Shown: positions 1 through 11,730 of the stretch, piece by piece
Layout: every line of letters starts with the position of its first letter
Position numbering within the stretch: the stretch's first letter is position 1
DNA from: Laguncularia racemosa
Lineage: Eukaryota > Streptophyta > Magnoliopsida > Myrtales > Combretaceae
Assembly (NCBI GenBank): GCA_037954665.1
Contig: JBBMOL010000285.1
Location: 434,001 to 498,000, forward strand
Reading direction: 5' to 3'
DNA length: 64,000 bases
Notes under the pieces: model-generated
What the model was told of the DNA's origin: nothing
Database searches by the model: none
The model's input: only the letters and a program-made list of their open reading frames with translations
Made by a program: the position numbers and the translations under genes

Positions 1-174
1 ATTAATGCTATGTCTTTAGAAACATCACTTGTTTACACCACTTCCAATCCCATCACTTAATATAGGGGTATTATTGTTATTTTGATTTTGCCCCATTCTA
101 ATTTTTGACATTATTTTATATTAACTAAAAAATATAATAGGTATGTAATTATAATTAAACTTCTATTTCATTCT
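1..174 (+). repeat. First copy of a ~190-bp direct repeat
   Basis: This stretch is repeated at 1999-2195: both share the run from a ctttg/cttta-gaaaacA(T/C)CACTT motif through CAATCCCATCAC, GGGGTAT, and a closing CTTCTATTTCATTC. It is non-coding and AT-rich. The second copy is separated from this one by a solo LTR that inserted into the CATTC at the end of this copy. Copies before the window start cannot be excluded. Confidence 0.6.
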
Positions 175-1993
175 GTAGACACCTCATTTTTACCCTTATT
201 TAGATTTTTTTAATAATAAATAAATAAATAAATATGATAAAAAATAATAGTGATAAAAAGGTTTAGTTTATGAATTAGTAAAAATAAAAAAAATAAACAA
301 GTAATAAAAAATAATAATAATAAAATTTGCAATAAGATTAAGGAAATATGGGTCTCTAAATCAACTTCGGGGAAATCTCATGCATTGTACATGATCTTCT
401 TCTTCCCCAAGCATAGCCAAAACCAAACCAAAAAAAAAAAAAAAGAAAAAAATGAACATGATAACAAATCAAAATGAAAAAAGATTGAAGTTTATCAAGT
501 TTTGCTGTGAATAAACAAGATTACAATGAAAATATTTATGTTTTGGATTAAACCCAAAACAAAATCAATCAAACAAACCGGATAAATCCCAAAAACAACT
601 CTAATCTAAGAGATTTACACCACTTTTTCAATTCGAGAGAAGATAAAAACAAATCCTAATCATGGTTTAGATTTAAACTTATCAAATCCGGTCCCACATG
701 CCTACAAATAAAGCCCAATCTTTGGAGAGAGGAAGAGGTCAGAAAGTAAGGAAATCGGAGAGTAAGTAAAGAGAGGAGAAGATCATAGAAAAAAAAAAAA
801 GAAGAAAGAAACACCTATTGCTATGTCGCAACCCTTACGGCTACCGTTCCCAACCGCTATTAACACCACGAACCGTCCGAATGTGGTTGATTTCCATGTC
901 GGCCCGCGCCCAGGAAGCATCTCGACTCCTTGTCTCGTGTCACCATTCACCAGAGTACAACTGGCTGATTGAGTCCGTGATAAGCTCACCGAACCGCATC
1001 GACCCAAATCTAACCCGACCTAAACCGAATCACACCAACCCGCATCCAGGTTAGTGGTTTTCATATTATATTTATGTTATTATTATTATTAGTCTTAATT
1101 GATAATAATATTAGTAAATAAAAAGACAAAATAAATAATAAATAAAAATATTAAAAAATAACAAAAAATGATAAAAGACATATGTTTTAGGAATTTGTTT
1201 TCTTTTGTTTTGATAAAATTAGGTTTAGAATTTCTCTATTGTGTTTCTTTTAAAATTTTCTTAATTTAAGGTGTGAGTTTTTCTTTTAAAAAAAACATAT
1301 ATACGTATATAATATTTTCTTACCTAGAAAAATGATTTTTATGAAATAAAATTTTAATTGATGCTTTCAAAACTAGAGGGTTTTAGTTCTGGTTTTCAAA
1401 ATTGAGAAATAAAGTTTAGGTTTAGAATTTTTCTTTAAAAAATTAAAATGATAATAAACGTAAGCCCGACTAATTTCATAATTAAAATTAATCAATCTAC
1501 TAAAGTTTTATGAAAAGCGAATTACGGCCCGTTTGATCCCGAATAGCGAGTACATAGGCATCTTTATGGGGCAATTCTAAAAAGATAAAAAAAAATTTAA
1601 ATCATTATTAGTATAATAGTTGTATCATTCTTTCTAGCATTTTTTATGTTAAAAAAGATATCATAACATAATTCAGATTTTGGAAGGATAAGGTGGTAAC
1701 TTTAGGGTTTTAATGGGATAGCCTCTGAGTCGAGAATCTTTAGTTTTTCTTTCTTCTTCTTCTTTTTTTTAAAAAAAAAAATTGGAGATTTCGTCGACTA
1801 GTTCTCTAAATTAGAATTAATCTGCCCAATTAATTCTAATTCAATAATTTTTCCCAACTCTAGTTGGGGGGTGGCGACTCCAAATAAATAATAAAATTCC
1901 TAGTTCAAGTCAAGTATTTATATTAGATGAACATAAGATCTAATATAAATCGGATTAGGGGGATAATATAAATTTTTTAAATTAAACTTGACA
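175..1993 (+). mobile_element. Solo LTR of a Ty3/gypsy-like element (plus orientation)
   Basis: The stretch begins TGTAGACACC and ends AAACTTGACA, i.e. TG...CA, and is flanked on both sides by the same five bases CATTC (170-174 and 1994-1998), as expected of a target-site duplication. No gag or pol remnant lies inside, so it reads as a solo LTR left by LTR-LTR recombination. A relative in opposite orientation lies at 3170-5652: both have the TGTAG(A/G)CACC head, an ATTTTTAC...TAGATTTTT follow-on, a GGTGGCGACTCC-like motif near the end (here at about 1870) and an ACTTGA(C/T)A terminus. The GC-richer part at about 820-1050 gives short open frames on both strands, which I consider chance. The clade cannot be named without internal sequence. 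Confidence 0.75.
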
Positions 1994-1998
1994 CATTC

Positions 1999-2195
1999 CT
2001 AATAGGTATGCCATCATTGCCTTGTCTTTGAAAACACCACTTATTAACACCACTCTCAATCCCATCACTATAATTTAGGGGTATAATTGTTATTTTGATT
2101 TTTTTTTCCATTGTAATTCCTTATTTTGTTTTATATTAACTGAACAATGTAATAAGTATGTAATTATAATTAAGCTTCTATTTCATTCCTAATGA
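1999..2195 (+). repeat. Second copy of the ~190-bp direct repeat
   Basis: Collinear with 1-174, with scattered substitutions and a few small indels. It continues past the point where the first copy is interrupted (CATTCCTAA), which shows the continuous version of the solo LTR insertion site. Confidence 0.6.
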
Positions 2196-3116
2196 ATTGT
2201 AATCCAATTCTCCCTTTATTTTGTATGGTGAAGTGAATGGGCTATATAGTTTAATGTTATCTAAGGAATACTTAACTTATAATTTGTAAATAATAATTAA
2301 TTTAATTGAAATTAATTAAAAACTATAGAAATTTTATTTTTAAAAAGTTAGAAAAAAAAAAAACCTTATAATGGGTTGATTAGTCATCTTATGATCTAAG
2401 GGGTAGCTAAGCACCACCTAAGGGGGTCGCACAACCACCCATAGGTAGTTGCTAACTACCACCTAACCATGAGTTGGCTAATCACCCCTTTTAAATTAGG
2501 TAGCCTACCTATGGTAGTGCTTGGCCATATGCCCTTAAAGCTAGGGAAAAAAAGGATAGGAAATTAAGCAGTGAACCCTATTGTGCTATGGATTTGTAGA
2601 GGTGGTTTAAGTCACCTACAAAACAAAAAGAGGCTATGGGAGTGCTAAAGGATGCTCTAACATAACCACTTCAATATTTAAGTCAGTATAATTGCAGGAG
2701 AAATAGTATATGTGAGAATGGAGAGAGTGTAAGACCCATTACCGAGTGGCCTTATCCTATGTACAAGTCATTTTAGGAAGTGGAATAATAAACTTGAGAT
2801 TTGCTCTAAATTTAGTGTGATGCGAACATTTCACCATAATCCTTCCTTATTGGTTAAGCATTCCTTAATTGGGGGCTTTGGTTGAATCGATCTAACTTGG
2901 CCTTATAGCTTGGGCTCATAGGTGTTTAGAGGTTTAAACTTAGTTCTATTTTTGGTAGCTTAATCTAACCTTAGAGCAAGTTAGCGAAACTTGTTGATGT
3001 TTGGCTTGAGCTTTGACATCAAGGATTTTTACTTCAAGAGCTTGGTAAGTCATCAAGAAGGTTAGATTAGACCTCTGAAGCATGATTTAAAGTTTAGGCA
3101 GATCAAACTAGATCTA
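2196..3116. other. Non-coding, unassigned; CACC-motif cluster
   Basis: No coding frame of note. At about 2390-2530 there is a cluster of short direct and inverted repeats built on CACCAC / GGTAG (for example ACCACCTAAG, ACAACCACCC, ACTACCACC), reminiscent of subterminal repeats of DNA transposons, but no terminal inverted repeat could be fixed. From about 2729 the text (TGTAAGACCC...) resembles an LTR start, but no partner end is visible. Confidence 0.3.
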
Positions 3117-3169
3117 AGGATCCAAATCTAAATTGGGCCATCAACAAACCTAATGATAGTCAATAACCC

Positions 3170-5652
3170 TATCAAGTCTAATTTTGGATTTTTTCTTAAT
3201 TTAACCCATATTAAGTCAGCCCATTTAACATAAGTTATTCGATAGTAAAATTAAGAAAAAAAAACAATATTTTTAATTATTTTAAGAAAATTGGAGTTAC
3301 CACCAACAAAGTTATAAAATAAGATAAAGTTAAGGTTAATGAGGTGGATTAACCTTAATTAGCTACTAGTGTACAAATTTTTCTAAAATATTTGAAAAAA
3401 TACTAACTAGAAAATCTAGACTAGGGACTATCTTATTAAAACCTAAATGGTTATCACTTGTTATCTTTTTCAAGAAAATGAATTAAAAGCTTCTTATAAA
3501 TTTTCTTCACCATCATATGTGCAAGACATAATATTTTTCATATAAAGCATGAAATAAATCAAATTACTATGAAATTTTTTTAATCATTTTTATTACAGAT
3601 TTTCTATTCTTATTTAAAAATGAAATAAAAAAGAATAAAACTTTTTCATTTCTACTTTAATTAAAATCAAACTAGAAAATAAGATAAAATATTTTTATGT
3701 TTTTATATTATCAAATGAAATTTTAAAAGGATAAAATATTTTTTGTAATTTTTTATATGGTAAATTGAAATTTGAAAATAATAAAATATTTCCTTTTTTT
3801 TTGTACGTTTATATGTGGTTGTCCCATAGGTACATGCGCACCCATTAATCAAGATCAAACCAACGTAATTTTATTTCCATAAAACTTAAGTGGATTGATT
3901 GCTTTTAATTATAAAAACAGTCATGTTTACATTTATTATCATTTTAAATTTTTAAAGCAAAAATTCTAAACCTAAACTTTTATTTCCCAATTTTAAAAGA
4001 CTAAAGAACTAACTTGTGAAAACACCAATTGGATTTTTTTTATTTCATGAAAATCATTTTTCTAGGTAAGAATTTTTTTTTTCAAAATAAAACCATATCC
4101 TAGATAATAAATCATTTTTATTTTTTCAATTTTTATATCTTTATATCTATAGACTAAGTATTACTAATTATTTAAAAACCTAATTGGGAACCTAATTGTC
4201 CCCAAGCAACAGTTGCACTACAACACCTAAGGCCTACACAATAGTTCCATCCTAATTATTTACTTTACTATTTTCCTAATATATTCTAAATTAACTAAAT
4301 AGATTAAGCTAAACTTGTCAATCTAATCATATTTAGATTATTATTCTTAATTTAAAATCTACCTTAGATACCAATTTTATTAATTATATTTATTTTTAAC
4401 TGAACCTATTTTATTATTTAATGTTTATTTTAACAAACAATTAACATCAATTACTACAAAACACTTAAAAAAAAACACATACCTAGTCATAGGTTGGATA
4501 TAGTCACAGGTTTGGTCGCGTAAGTCGATTCAAGGTCTAGTTACGTGGGTCAATTTTAGACTAAGCTCATGCACATAGCAGTGGCAACGAATGGTTATTG
4601 CGGCTAGCTCCAATGGTTGTCGAAGTTTGAGAAGTTGTCGACCTAACTGATTCAACTACTATAACTTGTCACTTGCCTTGCCTTGCACCTAAGTTACTCC
4701 AAACAGCACCACTCGAGCACTCAGTGATGACCACCACCTCTCTTTGTCGGCCTAATCAACCTGTAAGTTACTGATAGCAAAGATAGTGTTTTTCCTAATC
4801 CTCATAATCCAAAGAATCTATTACTACCTATAATTGGCTTTGAGGTTACATAAATGTGGAGGAAATCTAGAGAGAAGATAGAGCATGGGTATGGATGCCT
4901 TAGAGAGAGAAAGCTTATGTAGGCTCTTGTTTGTGTGTTTTTTAGTTTTTTCCTCCTCCATGTTTCTCAAACTCCCCTATTTATAATGGTGTAAACTGAA
5001 TCGAGATAAGGTTAAATCACTTTTGGCTAGTGATATGGATAAGGACTACCGAAGATTTGATTTTATCAAATCTTTAGTTCGTTGTTAGCCAATCTTTAGG
5101 ATTTAAATGAATTTTAAAAGTTCTTTTGGATAATCTCGTATCAAATCTTGTTGAAAAGTGCAAAAAAAAAAAAACAATCCTACACCCTTGTCGGCTCTTT
5201 TGCTTAACTAAGCAGAGAAGATGGTAACGTGCATGGCATGTGACCCGGTTGAGCAAAAATAGAAAATACCTTGAACGACCTACGTTTGGATTGAACCCAC
5301 AACCTCCTTGGCTTTCCTTGTATACTCGAGCACGGGCATGGACCGGCTAAGCTAGCCCTTTTCTCGTTTATTTTATACAATTAATTTATATATAACCTAA
5401 TGGTCCTAGTTAATTTTTATTGATTTGAGGTTCCCAAGCTTAATTTAGAAGCCCATATCTCCTTAATTTTGTAAAAAATATTCATATTTTGTTATTTTAT
5501 TTTTAATTAAAAAACTTATTATTATTTTATTATTTTCATTTAATTTTTATTATCTCATAAACCAGAATTATTATTATTATTATTTATTATTTTTATTTAT
5601 TTGTTATTATTTTAAAAAAAATCTAGATGGGGTGTAAAAATGGGTGCCTACA
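3170..5652 (-). mobile_element. Solo LTR, same family as 175-1993, minus orientation
   Basis: Read on the minus strand it starts TGTAGGCACCCATTTTTACA at 5652 and ends ACTTGATA at 3170, close to the termini of the element at 175-1993. The site lies within the A/B duplication: unit B has continuous sequence (CAATAACCC then TTTTCATT, around 13350) exactly where this element sits in A, so it inserted into A after the duplication. Flanks AACCC (3165-3169) and AACTT (5653-5657) fit a mutated 5-bp TSD. It is about 660 bp longer than its relative, partly through a possible SINE at 5162-5358. No internal coding region. Confidence 0.7.
5162..5358 (-). mobile_element. Candidate tRNA-derived SINE
   Basis: On the minus strand, starting GGGCTAGC at 5358, there is a perfect match to the RNA polymerase III A-box consensus (TAGCTTAGCCGG, 5343-5354), then a B-box-like GGTTCAATCC (about 5288-5297), and the sequence ends in a run of 13 T at 5174-5162. 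A and B boxes in order plus a homopolymer 3' tail within about 200 bp is the layout of plant SINEs, some of which end in T. I could not find a convincing flanking target-site duplication, so an old tRNA-like fragment is the alternative. Confidence 0.45.
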
Positions 5653-5912
5653 AACTTTTTAATTTTTAATTTTCATGGTAATAGGCAACAAAGATTGTTA
5701 ATGGTTATATGGTTATTCATTTTCTTGAGTAAATCTTTCGAAAATATGCATGTGTTTATATAAATAATGAATAGTGCTAGGGAATATCTTGCTACCCTTT
5801 TTTTCTCATCGTCTAATCATTCTTTGGCATGCTTTTAGGCAATGAAATTCACAGTACTTCCTTAGCATCCCTTTTGCAATAAGCATGGCTAAGTGCGATA
5901 TGGCAACAATAA

Positions 5913-7116
5913 TAGAGGTGAGAATGTAAGGCGGGCCACATGGGCTGCCCTACCCAGTTCGCAAAATTTTGCGGGGCAGGCCAAGAATATTTGGCTCCTA
6001 AGATGTGTGTACTATTTTGGCCTACCTCGTGTGGCTCATGGGTTAAGGCGGGCCATGCCAATGCAAGCACGAGTTGCTCGCATGGCCCACATAATATTAA
6101 CAAAAAAAAAAAAACAAAGAAAAACTAAATGAAAGCATTCTGATGAAACATTCATGTCTATAGTGTAACATAGGACTAATTACTAGGGATGAAACTCATT
6201 GATTAAATAAGTTCTATATGTCACTTAAAAATATATTCTTTTTAGAGAATATAGGTATAACTAGTTGTACATAAAATTTTGAGTGTATTTTGTATTAATT
6301 TATTAATATATAAGATTTTAGAGTATATATATAAAGAAAAGTGATTGCATATAGATTTGATTATCTCTTTATTTATTTATTTATTGGGGAAAGGAGAATT
6401 AAACCAAAATTCATTTTGTTGGAAAATTAGTATTTATATTACTAGGCTGCAAGAGCATTGACTAAATCTAATTATCTTATTTATAGAAAGGTAATTAAAA
6501 TGTACTATTTGAAAGCAATCAAATAGAAGTAATTTTATGTATATGATATTCTAAAGCTATTAATACAATACTTTAAAAAGACTTTGTATATTTTACTTTT
6601 AGCTTAGAAGTTATATATCCTTAATTTTTAGTTTATTTGCATATTTTGTAACCTAAAAAAAAGTTGGAAAAATTTAAAATGAATACCAATTTTTTAAGTA
6701 TATATTAACCTGTTAGATTTTTGTATTAAATTTGGGGTTATAAATTTGTCAAAATGAGAATCTTTTATTTTTGCACTTAAGCTAAAGTTAAATAGGTTCC
6801 TTTGGATTTTTTTATAAAATATGTATTGCTCATTTTTAAAGTTATATTGAACTTCAAATTTAATTTAAACTTACTATTATAAACTTCTTAGATTGAATAT
6901 CAAAAGATACAAGTTTAAGTGTTAAACTACCACATTAACTTTCTAATTTTGTAATATAAAAAAAATCCTTATTTGCTGTGCGAGTCGACCCCCATTGGCC
7001 TGCAAGGTGGGTCAAGTTGACTTCATCAATCCACATCATGCGGCCAGCCTGCTTTGATCCGCGGACTGGTGCAGATCAAGGTGAATCGACAAATTCAGCC
7101 CACTTTTTGAGCTCTA
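5913..7116. mobile_element. Non-autonomous hAT-like DNA transposon
   Basis: The element starts TAGAGGTGAGAATG and its other end, read on the minus strand, is TAGAGCTCAAAAAGTG, giving imperfect terminal inverted repeats. Flanks AACAATAA (5905-5912) and TACAATAT (7117-7124) match at 6 of 8 positions, fitting an 8-bp hAT target duplication. Both ends carry GCGGGCC/GGCC-rich subterminal sequence (5930-6080 and 6975-7090), typical of plant hAT elements, around an AT-rich core without transposase. Unit B lacks the element at the matching position (about 13607-13618), which supports insertion. Short open frames at 5849-6132 are shadows of the GC-rich end. Confidence 0.7.
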
Positions 7117-7746
7117 TACAATATACATTGATCATTTAGAAATTCTTCTTGTTCGTGTATTTTCATTTGTAAAACGGAAATAAGAAACTAAGGATCATGC
7201 TCTCCGAATGACTCTTATAAAAGCATCATTTTGAAATACATATAAGTTATTGGTATAGTTATTGTATATGCTAATTAGAACTTGAAATTCGAGTCTTGAC
7301 ATATAATAAGATTTGAGAAATAGATTATTTAGCTTACTTAATTAATTCTAGTAAGTAAAATTATAATTAATAAATATGGAAATAAGAAATAGAGAGAAAT
7401 AATGATATATGTATATCATACTCTCTCGAAATCAATCCTAGAAGACAACAAGAGTGATTTTCTTACATTATATGACTAAAATGAATTAAGAAAAAAAGTG
7501 AATAATATTTACGTATCGTTTCCTAACTAATGACACATTGTTATGGAAATGAACAACAATATATCAATAAATGATTATCGAAAGCACCATATCATTTTTT
7601 TTTCTTTTGTAAGTGGTAGAGAAGAAGATATATTAGAATTATGGAGAATTTTATGGTGTTGTAACTCATAAGTAATGATAATAAATTATTACTTTTCGAT
7701 TATAATAAAATCTTTTGAATTATAGTAAAAATAAAGTTTATTAATA

Positions 7747-7768
7747 ATATATATATATATATATATCA
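7747..7768. repeat. AT dinucleotide microsatellite
   Basis: An uninterrupted (AT)n tract; the paralogous place in unit B (about 17961-17977) has a shorter tract. Confidence 0.8.
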
Positions 7769-7944
7769 ATAGCCTTAATAAAGTTATTATGATCTTCATA
7801 AAATTATCAATAGCTTTTATGAATCACTGTCGATAACCTTTATAACAATAAATTACTTTTCAATAATAACAAAAGTAAGGTTTATAATAAAATATGTTAT
7901 CGATAATAATGATATAATAATGTTACTTTTCAATGACAGTATTG

Positions 7945-8984
7945 TATAATTGCCCCAAAATTATGAATCATTTACCATAGACATTAGATAGATTATCTAA
8001 TCTCCATTAAGCCATGTTGGGAGTAATTCTACAGGATTCTCACCGTTGCTTTTAATCAAAAAACACCATTGGACATGTCTAGTACTTGTTAGAACCATTG
8101 AAAGCATGAGAAACCACTCCATGTCACTAGCCGAAAAAATTTGTCCATGGTTTTAAATTGGATCAAAAGGTCAATAACCAAAATGATTCTTTACATTTTA
8201 CTTTCTAATAAAAAGATCCTTTAATGAAAGCTAGGGGTTTTGGGCCTTGTTGAGTCAATGCCAATTTTTATTTCAACTATTGTAAACCATGTACAAGACG
8301 CTGAGTTATGCTTTCATCATAATCTTGTTTGTGGAATTACTGTTTTCCACTTGTTGATGAGCTGCAATAGAATAATTTAGCATCTGTATTGTTGATGTTG
8401 TATTTACTGTTCAGTAATATTTTGATCTTGTAATCGTTTCGTTGCCTCGTATAGCGGTTGAACATTCAATGCACAACATGGAACACTCATGGGCTCCAAA
8501 TTTCTTTTGATGAATTTGCCAGATAATGCATCCGTTGAGCTATATATATTTTTTTACTTTGACTTGTTGAACTTCCGATAGATTTGAATGACTTTATAGA
8601 TTATCGTAAAGTGCTGGGGTTAATAACCTGGAGTATCGCAATAATTCCTTCTCTTCATTCGGGGGCTTCAACAATTAATTATGTTTCATCAATGATACTG
8701 TGATGCCTACGTTATGATCGGTTTGGCTCTCCGGGCTGCAAGCGCTTGAAAAGTTTTTTTCCGAATGGCTCCTTTACAACCATTTTAGTAATATTTTTTT
8801 CTTTTATCTTCCTTAATGCTTCCAGGTCAAACGTTCCATCAATTTCGATTTGCAAGCATTTCAGAGTTCCATCATAACAATCAAATATTTTTTATTAACA
8901 TCCACTTTCACCGCCTTAATTAATGGCCATTAACCTTCCATTATTCCATTAGATGACAAATCTCCATCAAGTAATTAGGGTAGA
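7945..8984. other. Unit A-only segment of unknown nature
   Basis: Absent from unit B, where about 40 unrelated bases (18151-18189) lie between the flanking matches. No terminal inverted repeats or TSD were seen, so a deletion in B is as likely as an insertion in A. Composition is less AT-rich than its surroundings and minus-strand frames run for 20-40 residues between stops (for example around 8820-8880), which may be a decayed exon; I do not recognise the protein. Confidence 0.35.
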
Positions 8985-9075
8985 GTTTGGCAAAGACGGT
9001 AAGAGCATCTTCGAAGAGCAACAATGGCGATCTTATAAATATATATATTTTCATCAATGTGCATCACCAAAAAGA

Positions 9076-9305
9076 GCGGCGTTGATTATTCTTTGCTCTC
9101 AATGTTTACTTTCCTGACCTATCTCTTTGAATGCATGAGTGGCTGCTAATAATCATCCATGTCAAACATTGAAATTGCTTTTAGTCTAGCGGCGTTCATT
9201 CTTCTTTGCTCACAATGTTTTCTTTCCTAAGCCTGTCTCTTCGAATGCATGAGTGGCTGCTAATAATCATCAATGTCAACCTTTGAAATTGCTTTTAGTC
9301 TTAAA
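9076..9305 (+). repeat. Two-copy tandem duplication, 115-bp period
   Basis: The block starting GCGGCGTT at 9076 and running through TGAATGCATGAGTGGCTGC to GCTTTTAGTCT is repeated from 9191. Unit B has only one copy (about 18278-18390), so this duplication arose in unit A. Confidence 0.75.
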
Positions 9306-10074
9306 GGTTAGAAAAATTCGCTATCACCTGGCTACATTGAAGGAATACGTAGCTTTAGTATATTCCAATTTCCACTGATCTATGAGAAACATTTTTTTTC
9401 CCCATCTTGGCCATGATCACTTCATGTTTTTTTTTTCATTGTTGCATGCATCCACTGTCCGCTTGGCATCCGCATAACTTTTTTTCCTTTTTAACTGACC
9501 GATTCCTCTTAAGTATTCATAATTTTTCATTTCTCGTGTGTATGATATGTTTGCCACGTGTATCACCTCACTTGCTTCGTCCTTGTTTCTTCCTCTTGCT
9601 AAAGATCCATGGACAACTGTAGCAAATCGTACATAGTAGCATCACGTCGCCTGGTCCAAAAGCTTTACAAGAGCATTATACTTTCTAAAAAGCAATTCTT
9701 TAATTGTTTTAAGGATAGGACAGCGGTGTTTATTCACATAGTTGATCTGATGCTCTTCTATGGAATCGCTTCATAATCTTGATTATCAGCTCTCACCAAT
9801 CTTTTCTTAATATAATGTAATTTTTTATTTAAAAAAAAAAAAGACTATGGTAATCACAATGCTACTACTCTGCTACGTGAATGCATGCTGTTGGCTGTTT
9901 GAAAAACCGAATTCTGGAGAGAATAGCCTTCTCATTATGTTGCAAGTAAATGCCCGACACAATTTAGATCGAGTAGAATTTACTATCTAGCCAATTTTAG
10001 CTGCTTATTTTCTTTCTTTTTTTTTACTTTTTTAAACCTTCTTCTAATCCTTTTGTTAGACGGCAAAATTAAGT

Positions 10075-10236
10075 GGGCATGCACTCTATTGAAGGAGCTT
10101 ATAAAATGCTTGACACCATCCTTAGTGGAGAAGTTAATTTTGCATGCCATTTAGAAAATTCTTCAGGCTAGATATAGACTTCTCATCCAAATGGGCATGC
10201 GCTCTATTGAAGGTGCTTACAAAATGCTTGACAACA
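10075..10236 (+). repeat. 118-bp tandem repeat, about 1.4 copies (unit A)
   Basis: GGGCATGC(A/G)CTCTATTGAA begins at 10075 and again at 10193. The second copy breaks off at about 10236. Unit B carries two complete copies of the same repeat. Confidence 0.75.
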
Positions 10237-10439
10237 TCCTTTCGTCTCCATGCATTTTGGTTTTCTACAAGTCGGTCGATGCATTATTATTGATATTTTT
10301 TCTTTGCTTTCTCTGGTGTGGTCAACTATTGATAAAAAAGCATAGTGTTCAACCCCCTTGTCTCCATAAATTGCCGGACCGCCCATGGAAAAACACACAA
10401 CCCCACTCAAATGCAAGCCCATGTAAGTGAGTGATGGGC

Positions 10440-11080
10440 GTCCATAAATGCCAGCAATCTACAAAAAAAGTGCAACCCTCGTGTAAATCAGAAGCTCAAT
10501 GAAGAATAAGGCCTCGGTCCAACCCATGCACAGTGCTAGCATCTACATATCCACGTGAAGGTGAGCTATCAAAGTTCAGCAACTAAAATCCAAACTAGTC
10601 CACCCGTGGTTACAGCATAGGCAAGCCGTAATCCAAGCCTCAGCCAACGGCCGCCCAACTTTGTTCAGCCAATTACAAAACAACACATTCACAGTCGATT
10701 CCACCCAAGTCCATCATCAACATGAAAACCAATCGAAGCCCAATCAGAAGCCTGTTACACCAAACCATAATCCAAAGTGTGTAAGAAGCATGTTAACGCC
10801 TGAGCAAATGGAAGAACAATTTCTAAGTCGCCAATAATGAACCAAACCCAGTGCAACTCCATTATGCATCCAAGCTATCATCGTCCATGATCCCTCTTCT
10901 TTAAATCTAGTGCTGCACGTGGACATGGTTGAACACTGGAATCATGGAGCTGGATTTTTTTTTTTTTTCTTTTGGGTTCTAATGTGACAGTTCAGTCTTC
11001 GAGTTACTATTTTAAGGTTTCAATTGATGATCCTTGTTTTAGTTTGAACTTTACATGAGTCAAAAAAAAAAAAAAAGAAA
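10440..11080. other. Conserved A/B block, possible decayed gene piece
   Basis: This block corresponds to 24445-25075 in unit B. Minus-strand frames at 10926-10744 and 24929-24690 give alignable peptides (beginning MSTC(S/N)TRFKEEGSW, with IAWMH.GVALG and HYWRLRNC later). The block is less AT-rich than what follows. Stops and frameshifts break it in both copies. I do not recognise the protein; it could be a gene fragment carried by the ancestral segment. Confidence 0.3.
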
Positions 11081-11730
11081 GAAAAAGAAAAAAGGAAAAT
11101 AGATGAAATGACCCCATAAAGGTGGTTTCTTGAAGTAAACTTGATAAAACATAAGTTCACTTATACAATTTTTCATTTATTGAAAACATAAAATTTGAAT
11201 TTCAAAATATAATAAAGTAGTACCAAAACTTATTTGGTCTATAATATTAAAGATATAGAGTAAAATTATATTTAAAGAGTATAAGACTTAACTTTCTAAT
11301 CTACAATAATAATTACTATATGGACACACGTAATAGCATAATCATTAATAAATTGATAAAAGTACCCTATCACTACTAAGAACTTAAAGTTTGCAATGCA
11401 GGTGACATCGCTAACTTGAGGTATCAATGAGACACATTAACCTATGCTTATCCTTGTGGATGAAATTACAAATGACACCTACTCATTTGAGTTCATATTT
11501 GATCAACTAAGAAATAATATTGTTAGTAGAAAATTTACTTTTAAATAAAGTTTATAAAAGTTTAATTGCTATAAATATAAGCCTATTGAGATAGTTCATT
11601 ATTGATGAGAAACTCGAAGTTTGAACTCTAAGATAACGAGATGTTACTTATAGGCTACTTCACTTAAATAATAAATAGTGTAGAATAAAAAGTACGCTTA
11701 AAAGAATATTGCAATCAATTATAAATGATA

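Noticed and set aside
818..1054. 78-codon plus-strand frame and overlapping 74-codon minus frame
   Set aside because: Both lie inside the solo LTR in its GC-rich part, overlap each other, and have no domain features; chance frames.
5281..5360. Considered as a functional tRNA gene
   Set aside because: A and B boxes are present but a cloverleaf with acceptor pairing cannot be drawn from the flanks; a SINE head is the better reading.
5849..6132. Three overlapping frames on both strands
   Set aside because: They fall in the GC-rich end of the hAT-like element and use low-complexity Lys tails from the A-run; not genes.
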